The position numbers and the translations under genes are program-made. This document shows, piece after piece, positions 24,391-36,056 of a DNA stretch of 64,000 bases (position 1 is its first letter; each line of letters begins with the position of its first letter). The notes under the pieces are model-generated. The model saw only the letters and a program-made list of their open reading frames with translations. It did not search any database and was not told the DNA's origin. The DNA comes from Stictocephala bisonia (taxonomy: Eukaryota; Arthropoda; Insecta; Hemiptera; Membracidae): positions 240,001-304,000 of the forward strand of contig JAQJVL010000786.1 in the NCBI GenBank assembly GCA_035578905.1, given 5' to 3'.

Positions 24391-24436
24391 ACATAACGTA
24401 ATTCGTCCCAGGCAACCTACACGAATTACGTTATGT
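24391..24436. repeat. Perfect 16-bp hairpin
   Basis: ACATAACGTAATTCGT (24391-24406), a 14-nt loop, then its exact complement (24421-24436). No gene borders it. Confidence 0.9.
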
Positions 24437-24594
24437 TTGAAAAGGTTGTATCTTGAAAATCGGTTAATCTTAAAATTTTTTTTAATATTATTTACATTCT
24501 AAGAACTCTAACTAAATACCAGTTTCATATGACCTACATGAAGCTAAAACCATGAACTTTTTATTATGTGCACGAAATTGTGTCATTCCACATT

Positions 24595-24905
24595 AAACTA
24601 AAAAAAAGAAGCTATAAGAATCATTAACAAATTAAAATACTATGATCTATCAGATAAATATTATTTAAAAATGTATGAATGTGTAAAAAATGCATAAATA
24701 TTATATGAAAATATTATTATGAAAATTTATGAACATTATGAGGACGCTAATTTTATTCATCAAGAAACTCCTACGGAAATTATTACTGGTGGTTTTCAAA
24801 TACATAATTTAATTTTCTTATACCCATTTAAATTCCCTAAAAACTTAAATTTCATAAAAAGATCTGCTAATTTTCGATTTGGATTAAGTGACGTTTCAGA
24901 CTACT
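24595..24905 (+). pseudogene. Possible LINE ORF2 C-terminal remnant
   Basis: The plus-strand translation KKAIRIINKLKYYDLSDKYY at 24604-24663 resembles the QKRAIRII-type motif found after the RT domain of jockey/CR1 LINEs (compare QKRAIRIIAQL in the LINE at 32.4 kb). A further 62-codon frame follows at 24719-24907, without a recognised motif. Very decayed. Confidence 0.4.
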
Positions 24906-25298
24906 GAAGATCGGATTAGTGAGGCCCCATTTACTAAAATTGTCAGTTATGAAAATTTAAAAGTAAGACAAGAAATAAAATGAACATCGTTCTCACACGT
25001 CATATAAAGTTTTGCACAAAAACAACATACAGTGTTTGTTGCTGATTAATCGACATTGTTACGAATTTTACTTGATATTATAAAATAATAAAAAAGTTTT
25101 AATACATTAAAAATCATATCAATAACATACTTAGGAGATACTGTTTTATATTCAATTGAATAATTTTACTACAGTATTTGAAAAATATAACTAGTGCATT
25201 TAAATTAAAATGTTTATTCGAGACTATTGAATCCTTAAAACATATAATCGAAATAGCTAATAAGAAAATGCAACTACATTGGATTTAGTTGCTTACGG

Positions 25299-25787
25299 AT
25301 CTCAGATTACGGTGTCATAAGAATACTCTAATGTATGGCGATTGTATTAGATATTAATACCACTGTACGTGAATGGGTGGGTGGGTGGGTCATTACCACT
25401 GTACGTGTATGAGTGGGTGGGTGGGTCATGACCACTGTACCACTGAGCCGGTATGTGTGGGTGGGTGAGCCAGTACCACTGAACGTGTATGGGTAGGCGG
25501 GTGGATTAATACCACTGTACGTGTATGGGTGGGCGGGTTGGTCAATACCATTGTACGTGTATGGGTGGGTGGGTGGGCATCTCAGATTACGGTGTCATAA
25601 GAATACTCTAATGTATGGCGATTGTATTAGATTATTAGATATTAACACCACTGTACGTGAATCGGTGAGTGGGTGGGTCATTACCACTGTACGTGTATGA
25701 GTGGGTGGGTGGGTCATGACCACTGTACCACTGAGCCGGTATGTGTGGGTGGGTGAGCCAGTACCACTGAACCTGTATGGGTGGGCG
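25299..25787 (+). repeat. 280-bp direct duplication carrying G-rich minisatellite units
   Basis: Copy 1 starts at 25299 and copy 2 at 25579, each beginning ATCTCAGATTACGGTGTCAT and running into minisatellite units (ACCACTGTACGTG, GGGTGGGTGGGTGGG). Copy 2 is shorter and ends at about 25787. Four GGG tracts with single-T loops at 25375-25389 and again at 25563-25577 match the strongest G-quadruplex pattern. The internal variant unit ACCACTGAGCCGGTATGTG occurs in both copies, which shows the array was duplicated as a block. Confidence 0.9.
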
Positions 25788-25863
25788 GGTATGAAATGTC
25801 TTCATAAAAAAAGCTACATCCATCTGTATATCCAGCTACAGTCCAGCTCGAGTCGTCGTGTGT

Positions 25864-25865
<2 letters not shown>

Positions 25866-25933
<68 letters not shown>

Positions 25934-25944
25934 ATATATATATT
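25866..25944. repeat. (AT)n microsatellite
   Basis: About 75 bp of AT with one phase change (TATTATA) near 25920. Confidence 0.95.
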
Positions 25945-25975
25945 GCAATCAAAAGTTGCCTCTATCTATCTATAA

Positions 25976-26045
25976 AAGGCCTCTTGCTAGCTTAGTGGTT
26001 AACACTTCTGCTTCACGGGTTTAAAGCCCGGGATGTCCACTAACA
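25976..26045 (+). mobile_element. tRNA-like SINE head
   Basis: TAGCTTAGTGGTTAACACTT (A-box region) and a B-box-like GGGTTTAAAGCCCGGG resemble a degenerate tRNA. CCA and a body were not recognised. It could instead be a tRNA pseudogene. Confidence 0.5.
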
Positions 26046-27361
26046 ATTTGCTTGATGGGTTTGAACCATTGTTCCATAACAACGTTTGTACAATAAGTAA
26101 AAAATGCCACTGGCGTAGATAGACATAAATATATAATAAATATATATAAATGATGTATAAAATAATAATATTGTTTCCATTATTATGTTATTATAGTGGA
26201 GAGTAACAAAACATAATTATATGAATTACCCCTCAATTGTTTTTATTACTAAAATTAACTGAGGAGTCATAATGAATTACGATTATTTTCTTGACTGGGT
26301 AGTTTGGCTTTGAATCCATGACTTGAATAAGTTTTGAGGCAGGATTTTAGTTTATCCAATATGGTTTAAATGTTGGGTATATGTGTGGTTTTTAATGATC
26401 ATGGAAATTGTACGATTATTGAATAGTTTTTATGAATACTAGATACATTTTACGACAAACTTGTACTTGAATTTACTTCCTTATTATACATGCTTAATAG
26501 CGTATTAAAAATATCATTCATCAATTTACTTCATACCTATTTGTGTGGTTTTGCTCTTGAAATCCATACTCTAAAGAACACTTTTACTAAGGAATAACAC
26601 TTTTAGGTTCTTGTTTCAATTAGTGATAATAGTGATGAACAATTCACCTTCATTCTATTGCAGCCTTAATCTAATAATAGTGTGCAAAGTGATGTTGAAA
26701 GCTGTAACCATTTGCAGTAACACCACTCAGGCTGAGTAATGTAATAACAATGACAATACATACGGACGGTGTATACATACAGACCATGTTTGTTTTGTAT
26801 GTACAGTTTATATGTACATACATATACACACGTATAAGTTTGTATTGCTTGTTTGTCTTGGGACCAAGGATATTCAAACACCATCTAAAGTTGATAAATA
26901 TATGCCAAATGTCGTGTCAAATTATGAAACACATAGTTATGTAGATTGTATTTAATTGAATTCCCTGTTATTTTGTCAACAACGGCGTACTTTTTTGTTG
27001 GTTTTACGATAAAAAAATTGTAAAAACACCATTTGCAAACACGCTTCATTATGGATAGAACATATGCAGGTTTATTAGTAAATGTAGCATCTGTGAGGTA
27101 CAAATCAAAGCTCATTATTTAAGGGTGTCACAGACTACATGACTGCGTCCTAAGAGCATTGATTTTTCTTAGCAATAGAGCAAATTAAATTGTAATATAA
27201 TGTTATATACATACTAATTTTAAAATAATACAACAATACTTTTACTTGTTTTGTGCCACTTAAACAAAAAGTAATTTGATTTTACAATTCAAATATATTC
27301 TACTAATTGAAAGCTTATAAACTCTTCGGATAGATAAACAAATAATTTATAGATGTAAATT
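26046..27361. other. No feature recognised
   Basis: AT-rich sequence. The overlapping frames at 26666-26944 lie on both strands in a stretch of CATACA/TATGTA words and are not convincing. Confidence 0.5.
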
Positions 27362-27440
27362 AATAATTTGTAATAATTGTTTGGACTTAATCATTTTATT
27401 GAACTTTGTGAGTAAAATTTAAAAGAAATGTTTAAATATA
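27362..27440. repeat. Short direct repeat (pair with 28755-28840)
   Basis: AATCATTTTATTGAACTTT and about 30 bp on each side recur at about 28787 in the same orientation. The two copies bracket the putative piggyBac-type MITE. Confidence 0.5.
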
Positions 27441-27589
27441 TTAGGTTAGGTTATTAATGTTCTTAATAAATATTTAACTAACATACAATTTTCCAATGCA
27501 TGCCACTTAACTTGAACACGTACTTAAAAAAATTGTTTAGGGATTCTTTAAGAACAATTAATATTTCTCAGTGTGATATGGGAAACAAC

Positions 27590-28217
27590 TTAAACCTTAC
27601 CGGGATGAATTATTTTGTGCATGATGCGCATTTATTTGGGTATTATTTATGGGGTAAAAAAAATAATTTGTATGTTTTTTTAGCACCAGTATAAATAAGT
27701 ACGAAAAACACTAAGTTTTAAATGAAAATATATTATTCTTATGTTTTATAGCATAATAATATGACGGATATATCCGTCTTTCATCTGTAAAATAACTTAT
27801 CAAAGACTAATATATCCGTAATACGTCTGGAAACAATACAATAACATGTCTACAAATAATTACTACGTGTATAAATTATAGGAGATATAAATAAAATAAC
27901 CTTTAAAGGAATAAGAAGACAATATTTAATATTACTTGCTGGCTGCCACATTATAAACAGCTAACTGCCAGCTGTCACAGCTGTAGTAGTAATGGTAAGA
28001 ATGTTCATATGCCGTTTAAAAACTAATTTAATACACAAGCAAACCTGAAATAAGACGGTAACAAAAAAATTGCATTAGTCGTATAGAGATTTCAATTTTA
28101 CGGAAATATCCATTAAACGCCTGCAACTCTATAAAATGATGGGGTGTATATCCGTATTTCATCCGCTACAGGAAAAACTGATGCGGATATATTCGTTAAT
28201 AGCCCGTTAAGGGTTAA
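27590..28217. mobile_element. Possible piggyBac-type MITE
   Basis: The right end AGCCCGTTAAGGG is followed by TTAA (28214-28217). The left end is TTAA then ACCTTACCGGG (27590-27604), an imperfect match to the complement. A perfect palindrome GACGGATATATCCGTC lies at 27763-27778, and related TATATCCGTA words occur elsewhere inside. No transposase. The left end is poorly preserved, so the limits are tentative. Confidence 0.4.
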
Positions 28218-30654
28218 ACTGACAAATCATTAAAAATCATTAATTATTACAAAGGGATAACGTGGCACAAAGAACGATATATTGTCGGTAATGGGCGGTC
28301 ATTTCCAGACCTGAGTATGATTTATGTAATGTATGGTTTCAACTGTTTTAGTTGATTTTAGTTGTGCTATCATCAAACCTTGTGGTACAAACTAAAAATA
28401 TTTATTAATGGAAATTAATTACAGTCTCTAAATGGATTTTTATAGTTGAACAATATATTCATATTAGTAATTAATTAAATTACTGAAATTTTAGGCAACT
28501 GTTTTATATTATGATAACTATAATTTAAGTGTGTTATTGAAAAAATAAACACATTTGTACTAAGTTCCACAGTACAAATGGTCAATAATTTGTTCGTTAT
28601 TGTCTGTTTTCTGACAGTATTTTCTGAACAAATTCTTAAGTAATAAATACTACATCCATTCATCTATGCTCACGTGTCTGTCACTAAAATAATAAATTGG
28701 TATTCATAACAGAAATGGGAATAAAAACTCTACAAACAATTTAGAGAGGTAAGTTAATAAATTCTATCAATTGTTTATGACTCAATCATTTTATTGAACT
28801 TTATTTATGGTTAAAATTAAAAAGAGATATTTTAAATAGTCTGTTTAGAAACCTTCTAATAAAGGTATATTTCAATATTGTATTTCGATATACAAATTGA
28901 ACTTAGTATGGCACTAGAAATATAACTTAGGTATTTTCAAATATAGGCATATAAATAACCAATATTCATTCAAGTTAAATGAAAAAATTTGGAAAGAGTC
29001 TTTTCTGCATTTTCTAAATTAATGATATGGTATATTTCAATGATTTAAATATTTCCAGAAATATTACTTCCATTACAATATTTGTGGAATTCTTTCTTAA
29101 TTCATATTTTCAAATTTAAAAATACTAAATTGAAAGAAGACACAACTAAAATAGAACAAAATTTTAAAAAGTCATTAAGCATATTTGTCTAAATGGTAGC
29201 TACTAAGGCCTGTGTATCTTTGTGGTTTCTAGCTACTATTGTTGGGGCACTTTTTTTTCAAAGACATAGTGGTTGAATAGTTGACCACTCACTTTGTAGT
29301 GCTGTGGTGAATCACATCACTCTCTCTATTATACTATACCATTTAAGTATACTATATCCATATCACTATTATACTATACTTAAATGGATAAATAATGCTG
29401 TTATGTAATCTTAAATATAATATCAAGATATCAACAATTACAAATTTAAACAATTAAATTTGTAAACATAAATGAAAAATAATTGTAACATTTTAATTTT
29501 ATTAGTATAACTTTTATTTCTCCTTCCTTAACTCTTAAGAACATTTTTCATTATTTAACAATATTTACATGAAGATTCCCTAATTTATAGATAAAGTAAA
29601 TTTGTAATACACACCAACAGCTTGAAATTGAATAAAATTAGGTTATTCTATGTTTTTTGTCGTCCACATGTTGTAACAGGAATCTTATACCTGAGAATGA
29701 ATGTTGTATTTAAAAAAATAATAAATCAGTGTATGAAAGTTTTACGCGTTTAGGCAAAACCGTCAGTTATGCAAAAACAAAAAGAATGGTTTTTTTTAGT
29801 AAATAAGATCTATTTGCCGTCGGTCCTTAAAAGTCAAATATCAGCAATCTCGGGAACAGTTTATACGATTAATTTGAAATATTGCAAGCATTTTTAACTG
29901 GCTATTTTTATATTTTGGACCAAACAGTTGTTTAAGGCTAAACTTCCAATTTTTAATTGCATATATACATTTTTTTGTTCCTTTATAAGATAACTGTCCT
30001 TGAATATTTTAAGCTCGTTTTATTGAACCGTTTCTAAAATGTACTTTTTTAAGTAAACAATGTATAAGTAATGAAGCCTAAACGGCTGAGTATCATTAGA
30101 ACATTTACTTCATCTAAAAAAGCCTCCTTATGCTTGGAAACACTATTATGTTCCCTTAATAAATTAATGCCTTAATTCAGTTGTTAACGTTTACAAAAAC
30201 AAAATATATTCAATTCCATTTAAAAGTTTCGTAAAAAGTGCTGTAGGTTATAAGTACTTTGCTGTCGAAGATAGGAATTCATTTTACCTTGCTAAACTAT
30301 TCCATTTACTGATTTAAAAGACATGTTCTCTTCACGAAAACCCCTTAACTTCAACGTGTACTTTTTAAGTTCATTTTTACGTTTTAACCAAGGATTTTAT
30401 AACCTTGGTATTATTTGTACCTATATTATACATAAAGGAAAATTAAGGTATTTTTAAATTGTAGTACTATTATGTTTCTGAAACTGATTTTAAAAGTAAA
30501 AATAAACATTGTAGTGTCTATTAACAAAGTACACTCACAATTTAGGTGAAATTATTCAATGTAGTAAAATATAAATGTACTCGGGTGTGTCATGTAACTC
30601 CTATTTAACTATCGTCCTTTTATAGTCATTGTGTAAGCGTAGTGGTGTAAAACT
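28218..30654. other. No gene; AT-rich with one inverted repeat
   Basis: It includes the direct repeat partner at 28755-28840 and an inverted repeat with 13-bp arms (CCATTTAAGTATA at 29339-29351, complement at 29375-29387). No ORF or RNA gene recognised. Confidence 0.5.
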
Positions 30655-30671
30655 GTTATATATATATATAG

Positions 30672-30748
<77 letters not shown>
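30655..30748. repeat. (TA)n microsatellite
   Basis: About 90 bp of TA with one GG interruption at 30671. The ORFs across it (IYIYIY) are artefacts. Confidence 0.95.
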
Positions 30749-30751
<3 letters not shown>

Positions 30752-30850
30752 TACAAGTAAACGTCACACAACACAAATTTATTACAATATAAGTACAAAA
30801 TGCACAAATATATTGCAATACAAGTACAAAATGCAGAAATATATAAATTT
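30749..30850 (+). mobile_element. Dispersed fragment shared with the Penelope-like region
   Basis: ACAGTACAAGTAAACGTCAC followed by ACAACACAAATTTATTACAA is repeated at 37797 (plus) and, diverged, on the minus strand at 40310-40360, where it is fused to the start of a Penelope-like reverse transcriptase frame. It is most likely a piece of that element's 5' or terminal region. Confidence 0.6.
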
Positions 30851-31057
30851 GTTTAAAATATATAAAAATGAAAAGGTCTAAGAACAAATCCTATCACCTA
30901 CAATCTCCACAACACTCAGTTCTTAAGTAGTAGGATTACAACACTATTCCAGATTGATAACGGTTAATAATCGTATGGGCGTTAAAAGTAGAGCTAAGGC
31001 ATTGTACATAAAACATAAATCTTGAAAGCCTCTGTGCGTGGTATAAGTTAGTGAGTA

Positions 31058-31136
31058 GGTAATACCACCGTACATGTATAGGTGGGTTGGAGGGTCATTT
31101 ACTGATGTACGTATATGGGTGGTTGGGGGGAGATGG
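31058..31136 (+). repeat. Dispersed minisatellite, two units (G-rich on +)
   Basis: TACCACCGTACATGTATAGG and ATGTACGTATATGGGTGG, with GGG tracts, belong to the family described at 7345. Confidence 0.85.
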
Positions 31137-31856
31137 GATTTATCAAACAAACAATGTTATCAACAAGTAACCTGTTTTAAAACATTCCTTATTTGATTAC
31201 AACTGCCTTCTGAACCTTAATAAGTTACCTCTGAAATCTTTAATAAAGTATGTATGAACATTAAGAAACTGCGACTATCTGCTGACAGTTGAAATATGAC
31301 ATTATTTTTATTTCATGAACGTCACAAAACTGTAAGAGAAGCGTCTTTGCTAGAATATTAAAATATTTGCATACTCATCTCTCCATAGTGATCACTTTGA
31401 TACCAAGTATTTTCATTTATTTTACTCGAGGATATAATAAAATTATAGCATCAAATCCCTAATCCACATTAAAATGTATGATGATACTCATCTTTTTATT
31501 TGAAGTCGACCTTTAATTAATTACGTAAATTATCCACATTATTTAGAATCCTAAGTTTAAATGAATTTCTTTTTCAATACCTCTAGTTTAATGTTGGTAA
31601 GCTTTAAAACCTTAATATATTGTACTTAACTAAATTTGTATTTTCTACCAACATAATATTTTAATCGAAAAGTTTTAACCAATTAAATACAACTATTTAA
31701 AGGACATGGTTATAAATAGCTTACATAATTACTTCATTAGGATTCAGGCTAGGTGGTTTAGTTAATTACAATTCCCAGCTGTATATTGTTGAAACCACAG
31801 CCGGTCACCACACTACAGCTGTCACTGCACAATAATGCAATGTCGGTGTATCATTT
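31137..31856. other. No feature recognised
   Basis: AT-rich sequence without ORFs above noise. Confidence 0.5.
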
Positions 31857-32870
31857 CAAATCAAATCAATCAAATCAAATCAAATATTTTATTGCCAGGA
31901 ACATTACAATAAATACATAGCAATTGTCAAGACTATACTAACTATAATTATTTTTACCATATACACCACAGTAACACCTCAGTCATACATACATTGTATC
32001 CTACATTTACTCATGCCAATTCCCCCCCCCAGCATCGGTTGTAAGTCTTTAATTATGTGGTCTCCTAGTCATATGCCATAAACTCATCACAGGTATAGAA
32101 CGCCTGTGACGCTAAACAGCGTTTGAGACGAATTTTTAACACCTTGGGCTTTGGGGCATTTCTAATTGAATCTGGCAACTTGTTAACAAATATAAGGGCA
32201 AGCGTACGTGAACTACTACTATCCTGTGTCTCCCAGTTCGGTAAGTGTCCCTGCCCCTCGTATTGTACGTATGTATGTCTCGTCCCCTTATCATGTTTCC
32301 CTTAGAGACATAAAATAAGGTTGTTTCCAGTATATAGAGGCAGGGCAGGGTCAACAGTTGCAGTTGTTTGAATGAATCATTGCAGGATTCTCTGAACCTT
32401 AATTGCGCTATAATACGAATAGCTCGTTTTTGCAATTTGAACACCCTACTGAAATGATTGTTTGCGGAAGCTCCCCATAGAACCAAACCGTAGGTAAGAT
32501 GGGGGTAAATCAAACCATAATACGCCGTTATCAGGATATGAGTTGGGCAATATTTGGCTAGGGCTCTCAAAACATAAATGCCTGAGGCCAATTTGGTACA
32601 AACTTGGTCAATGTGACGGCACCAGGTCAACCCTCGATCCAGTTGTATTCCCAGGAATTTTGAACTCAACGCATCCTCTAGCATGGTGTCCCCCAACCAA
32701 ACGGTTGGTCTCTCAATGTCCTCCTGTGGTCGCAACGCGAAAGACAAGAAATTGCACTTTGCGGGGTTCAATTCGAGATTGAGGCTATTGAAATATTGAA
32801 CGCAGCTATTTAAATCAACAAAGGTTTGCTGTTCCATGCATTTCAACTGCATCTCATTTACATGCAACAT
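31857..32870 (-). pseudogene. LINE (jockey/CR1-like) ORF2 C-terminal half and 3' tail
   Basis: A 244-codon minus-strand frame (32136-32870) begins just after where the catalytic FADD motif would lie and continues through the post-RT region: LNPAKCNFLSFALRP, SKFLGIQLDRGLTW, ITAYYGLIYPHLTYGLVLWG (the YxxxxxPxLxYGxxxWG motif) and FKLQKRAIRIIAQL. After a frameshift near 32150 the tail PKVLKIRLKRCLASQAFYTC can be read to a stop at 32065. The 3' end is an A/T-rich repeat, TTTGA units on the bottom strand (31859-31885), as usual for this class. The 5' part is missing (truncation at 32870). Retrotransposition is impossible without the catalytic domain. Confidence 0.85.
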
Positions 32871-32877
32871 ACAGCTG

Positions 32878-33680
32878 TTGGAGTAGGAAATTTGGAGTAT
32901 TCAACTTGTTTTTAAAATTAGAAGCAGTGGGAATTAAGGCTCATCCCTAAACTGATTTAGGATTTACTTCCAAAACTGTCTCTAGAAAGTTTCTATTAAT
33001 GATCAAGTAAGTGAATTACTAGAATTGGACTACGGTGTAGTACAGGGAAGTACTCTGGGCCCGTTGATTTTTATTATTTATATTAATAACATTTCAAGAA
33101 TAACTCTTCAAGGGAAAATTCGCAGAAGACACTGCGGTAGTTTCCACTGGCTCTAAATGGGAGGAGGTATATCAAAGTGCAAAACTTGATTTAGCCAAGA
33201 CAAAGAATCAAAAGTCCCTGACTGTAAACATAGAAAAATCCAAGTATATACAAATACTCGTAATATCAAAAAATCTTGCAGTCCCAGAGCCATTAGATCT
33301 GAAATTGCACTCCTGTGGTGATCCGTATTCTACGGTCTGTAGTTGTGGTGTACTTGAGCGTTTGAACGAGTATAACTATTTAGGAGTAGTAATTGATAAT
33401 AAATTGTCATGGGGTTCAAGGTGTTCAGAACTTGAAAAAAATTGAACGGAACAGTTGTGTCAAGTATTGAGTATAGATCAACACAGGACAGTGTGTTGAT
33501 ATGCACATACTGTACATATGCATATCTACTATGCATATGTACAGTCAGTGCTTCAATATGACATACTGGGCTGGGGTGGTGCCTCGTCTTCTGTCCTGGA
33601 GCCACTAGCGGTCACACAGAGGACAATAATGAAGGCTGTTCTTGGTGCTAAAAATACTAAAAATCTATTTGCTTTGTTAG
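32878..33680 (+). pseudogene. LINE reverse transcriptase remnant, second family
   Basis: Plus strand, in broken frames: KLEAVGI near 32925, VSELLELDYGVVQGSTLGP then LIFIIYINNI (RT motif B region, 33008-33090), a frameshift, then FAEDTAVVSTGSKW (catalytic FADD with the first D changed to E), SLTVNIEKSKY, LERLNEYNYLGVVIDNKLSW, and after about 100 bp VLQYDILGWGGASSSV. The order follows the RT palm and thumb of jockey/CR1-type LINEs. Several stops, the altered catalytic residue and an internal palindrome (33509-33545) show it is dead. It differs in sequence from the adjoining minus-strand LINE. Confidence 0.82.
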
Positions 33681-34714
33681 AACAATTAGTTTAGCTTAAA
33701 GTTTATAAAGAGGGCGTCCTCTTTTTATACTTTTTTAATACCAAAACTAGTATTTTTCTTACTATTTCATCTCAAGAGTACATCAACATTTACATATTTA
33801 CATCAACTAATAATATTTACATCAACTATTTACATCATATTTACATCAACTCATATTTAACACTATTATTTACATCAACTAATAATATTTAAACGTCTTA
33901 TAAATGTTCTAATTATAATTTTAGGATATATAGCGAAAATTGGTTAAACAAATATAATAATAAATAATATATTAGTGACCTAATCTTCAACCAAAATGGC
34001 AACACACATACAAGAAAATATAAAAATATCTTTTTGTCGATGTTTATTCAACCATATTCAACTAAAATATTGAATAAATTCTTCACAGTTGACAGGGATA
34101 CGAGACGATTTCTCAAACAATATTTGCCTTTTCCTCAGTCGTAAGTCTAGTGACGTGTGCATAAATAAAGTCAGGTGTATCAAAGTGACTTGGCGAGAAT
34201 AAAAGACAGTCTGGTGCATAATACAGACAAAGTGAGATAAGCAGTTCTAAACTGGATTCATATACTGTGGAGATATCCAAAAGTTTTCTATATTGTTGCA
34301 AAATAAAAATTTCTTACTGGACATGTTTCAGGACTGTTCTAGCAATAAAGTAATATCGCCCGTATTAATTTTATTGCTCCTATATATAAATTACTATCGT
34401 GCAAGACTGCAGTATTCAATGATTCACTAAACACTCATATCTAGTTTAGTTTTTATCCTCTTTATCTTTAATTGTAGATCAAGATGGGATTTAAAATAAA
34501 TACCAATTATAAAATTATTCATTTATTAGGATTTGAGTATTAATTATGAGTTATAATTTAGTCCATTTACATAATATTCGAATTGATCACCATTCGTAAC
34601 AGCGTGTGATGATTATTATGTGTACAATATAAATATATTTCTATACTATGTTTTTAAACATAATTATACTAAATAATAAGGCGCAGGGTGATGTTCACTT
34701 TTATTGTATTCAAC
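33681..34714. other. Decayed AT-rich sequence, possibly the LINE 3' part
   Basis: It continues from the plus-strand LINE. TTTACATCAACTA words are repeated around 33785-33890. No clear protein motif. Confidence 0.4.
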
Positions 34715-34866
34715 AATATTCCTGTAAAATAAACAGAACCTTAGGATCAATGTTTATACGGTACGAGTAATCCTTGTCTTTAACAGGCATGATTTTGTTT
34801 TTTATGTCCGTCAACAGCTGACATTGCAGAAATTCGTTGTTTAACGACACTTGACAGCTCTATCTG
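34715..34866 (+). repeat. Dispersed repeat (pair with 37395-37555)
   Basis: Words AATATTCCTGTAAAAT, AACAGCTGACATTGCAGAAA and TTGTTTAACGACACTTGACA match AATATTCTTGTAAAAT, AACTGCTGTCACTGCAGAAA and TTGTTTAACTAAACTTGACA at 37400-37552 in the same order. Confidence 0.6.
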
Positions 34867-34928
34867 GAAATAACTGTCATTTTTACTTTCTCCCACATGC
34901 GTTAGAATAGAGAGGGTATTGTTATCAT

Positions 34929-35300
34929 CCAAAAAAATTGTTTACAAGTTGGTCTAAAAATCTATTTTAGGATCCCCTGAAACAAAAAAAAGGTTTTTTT
35001 CTCGATATAAAATGTTAATGTGTGTCTGTCTGTGTGTATGTGCACTTCACCGGAGACCAAACGGATGGATCAATTTTTATGAAATTTCGTGTATGTAGGA
35101 GCCAATATCTCCAAAATATTTTTTCACTTTTTGAAATTTTAATTCTTTTTTTGTTTTTATGGCCAAGAAACATACAAAAATTGGATGTTCTCAAAAAAGT
35201 CTCAAACTATTTTGATTAAATTTTCAGGAAAGAAGTTAATTACAATTTAAAATATTTTAGTGGAAATTTCATGTCTTTAACTTGACTATTTTTTGAGTTA
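34929..35300 (+). repeat. Dispersed repeat, about 370 bp (pair with 22320-22700)
   Basis: Second copy of the repeat described at 22320. Contains GTGCACTTCACCGGAGACCA and GCCAATATCTCCAAAATA. Confidence 0.7.
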
Positions 35301-35837
35301 TGACAAAAAATATTTGGGAATCAAACAGGTAATTTTAAATTTTTTTATTTTTAGTATTTAATATGGGGGAAGGTTTGTGCTCATTCTTTGGAACCATTTA
35401 TTTTCTACTGTATTATATATTAATGTTAATAGTCAAACCATTTGTTCACGATTTCTCTGTTCAAATTTAAAGTATTCATTGTACATCATTACATAATTAC
35501 ATTTAGTAATTTAATCTTGTACATAGTCGTGATTTGCTGGAAACTCCATAACTTACTACTAAATGGTGTTTCTGGTATAATCGGCTAGATTTCCAAAATC
35601 TTGTTATTTTACTCTCTAAAAAGACATACATATAACAAAAATTAATTAAATTAAATTATAAATAATTGATTAAAATAAGATATTACACTACATATGTAGA
35701 TTTAACTATACAGGACAAGTCAAGAAACTGGGTCACATACAATGTACTCTTATAAATATTCGTTAACCAAGTAATATGCCTTATAAATAAATAAGTATTT
35801 TACTTTTATTTCATATTATTTATTATTATTTATTTAT
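35301..35837. other. No feature recognised
   Basis: AT-rich sequence. Confidence 0.5.
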
Positions 35838-36056
35838 TGAATATCCCCAACTAGACTCCAGAGTGATCTTACAGCAAATGCTAGAACTACGAGGAGTTTG
35901 GGAATTCTACGACCAATGGCGTGACGATGTAAACCAGCCGCAACCATAGCAACGTCTTTACGTTTTGCACTTTTCCAGGTTTTGTAACTTACTTGTTTGA
36001 TCTTATGATTTTATATTATCACAATATATTTATTTTTGTTTATATTGTCTTTTTCA
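35838..36056 (+). repeat. Dispersed repeat, copy 2 (pair with 2815-3060)
   Basis: TTCTACGACCAATGGCGTGA and the flanking 200 bp are homologous to 2815-3060. Two overlapping plus frames that follow (35993-36320) have a hydrophobic, AT-driven composition and no motif. Confidence 0.6.

Noticed and set aside
25976..26045. Functional tRNA gene
   Set aside because: The acceptor stem does not pair and the B box is altered; better explained as a SINE head or tRNA pseudogene.
27362..28840. LTR retrotransposon bounded by the direct repeats at 27362 and 28755
   Set aside because: The repeats match over only about 80 bp and there is no primer-binding site, TG..CA ends or gag-pol motif between them.
30601..30887. 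Hydrophobic IYIYIY frames
   Set aside because: TA microsatellite translation; resemblance to membrane segments is by composition only.
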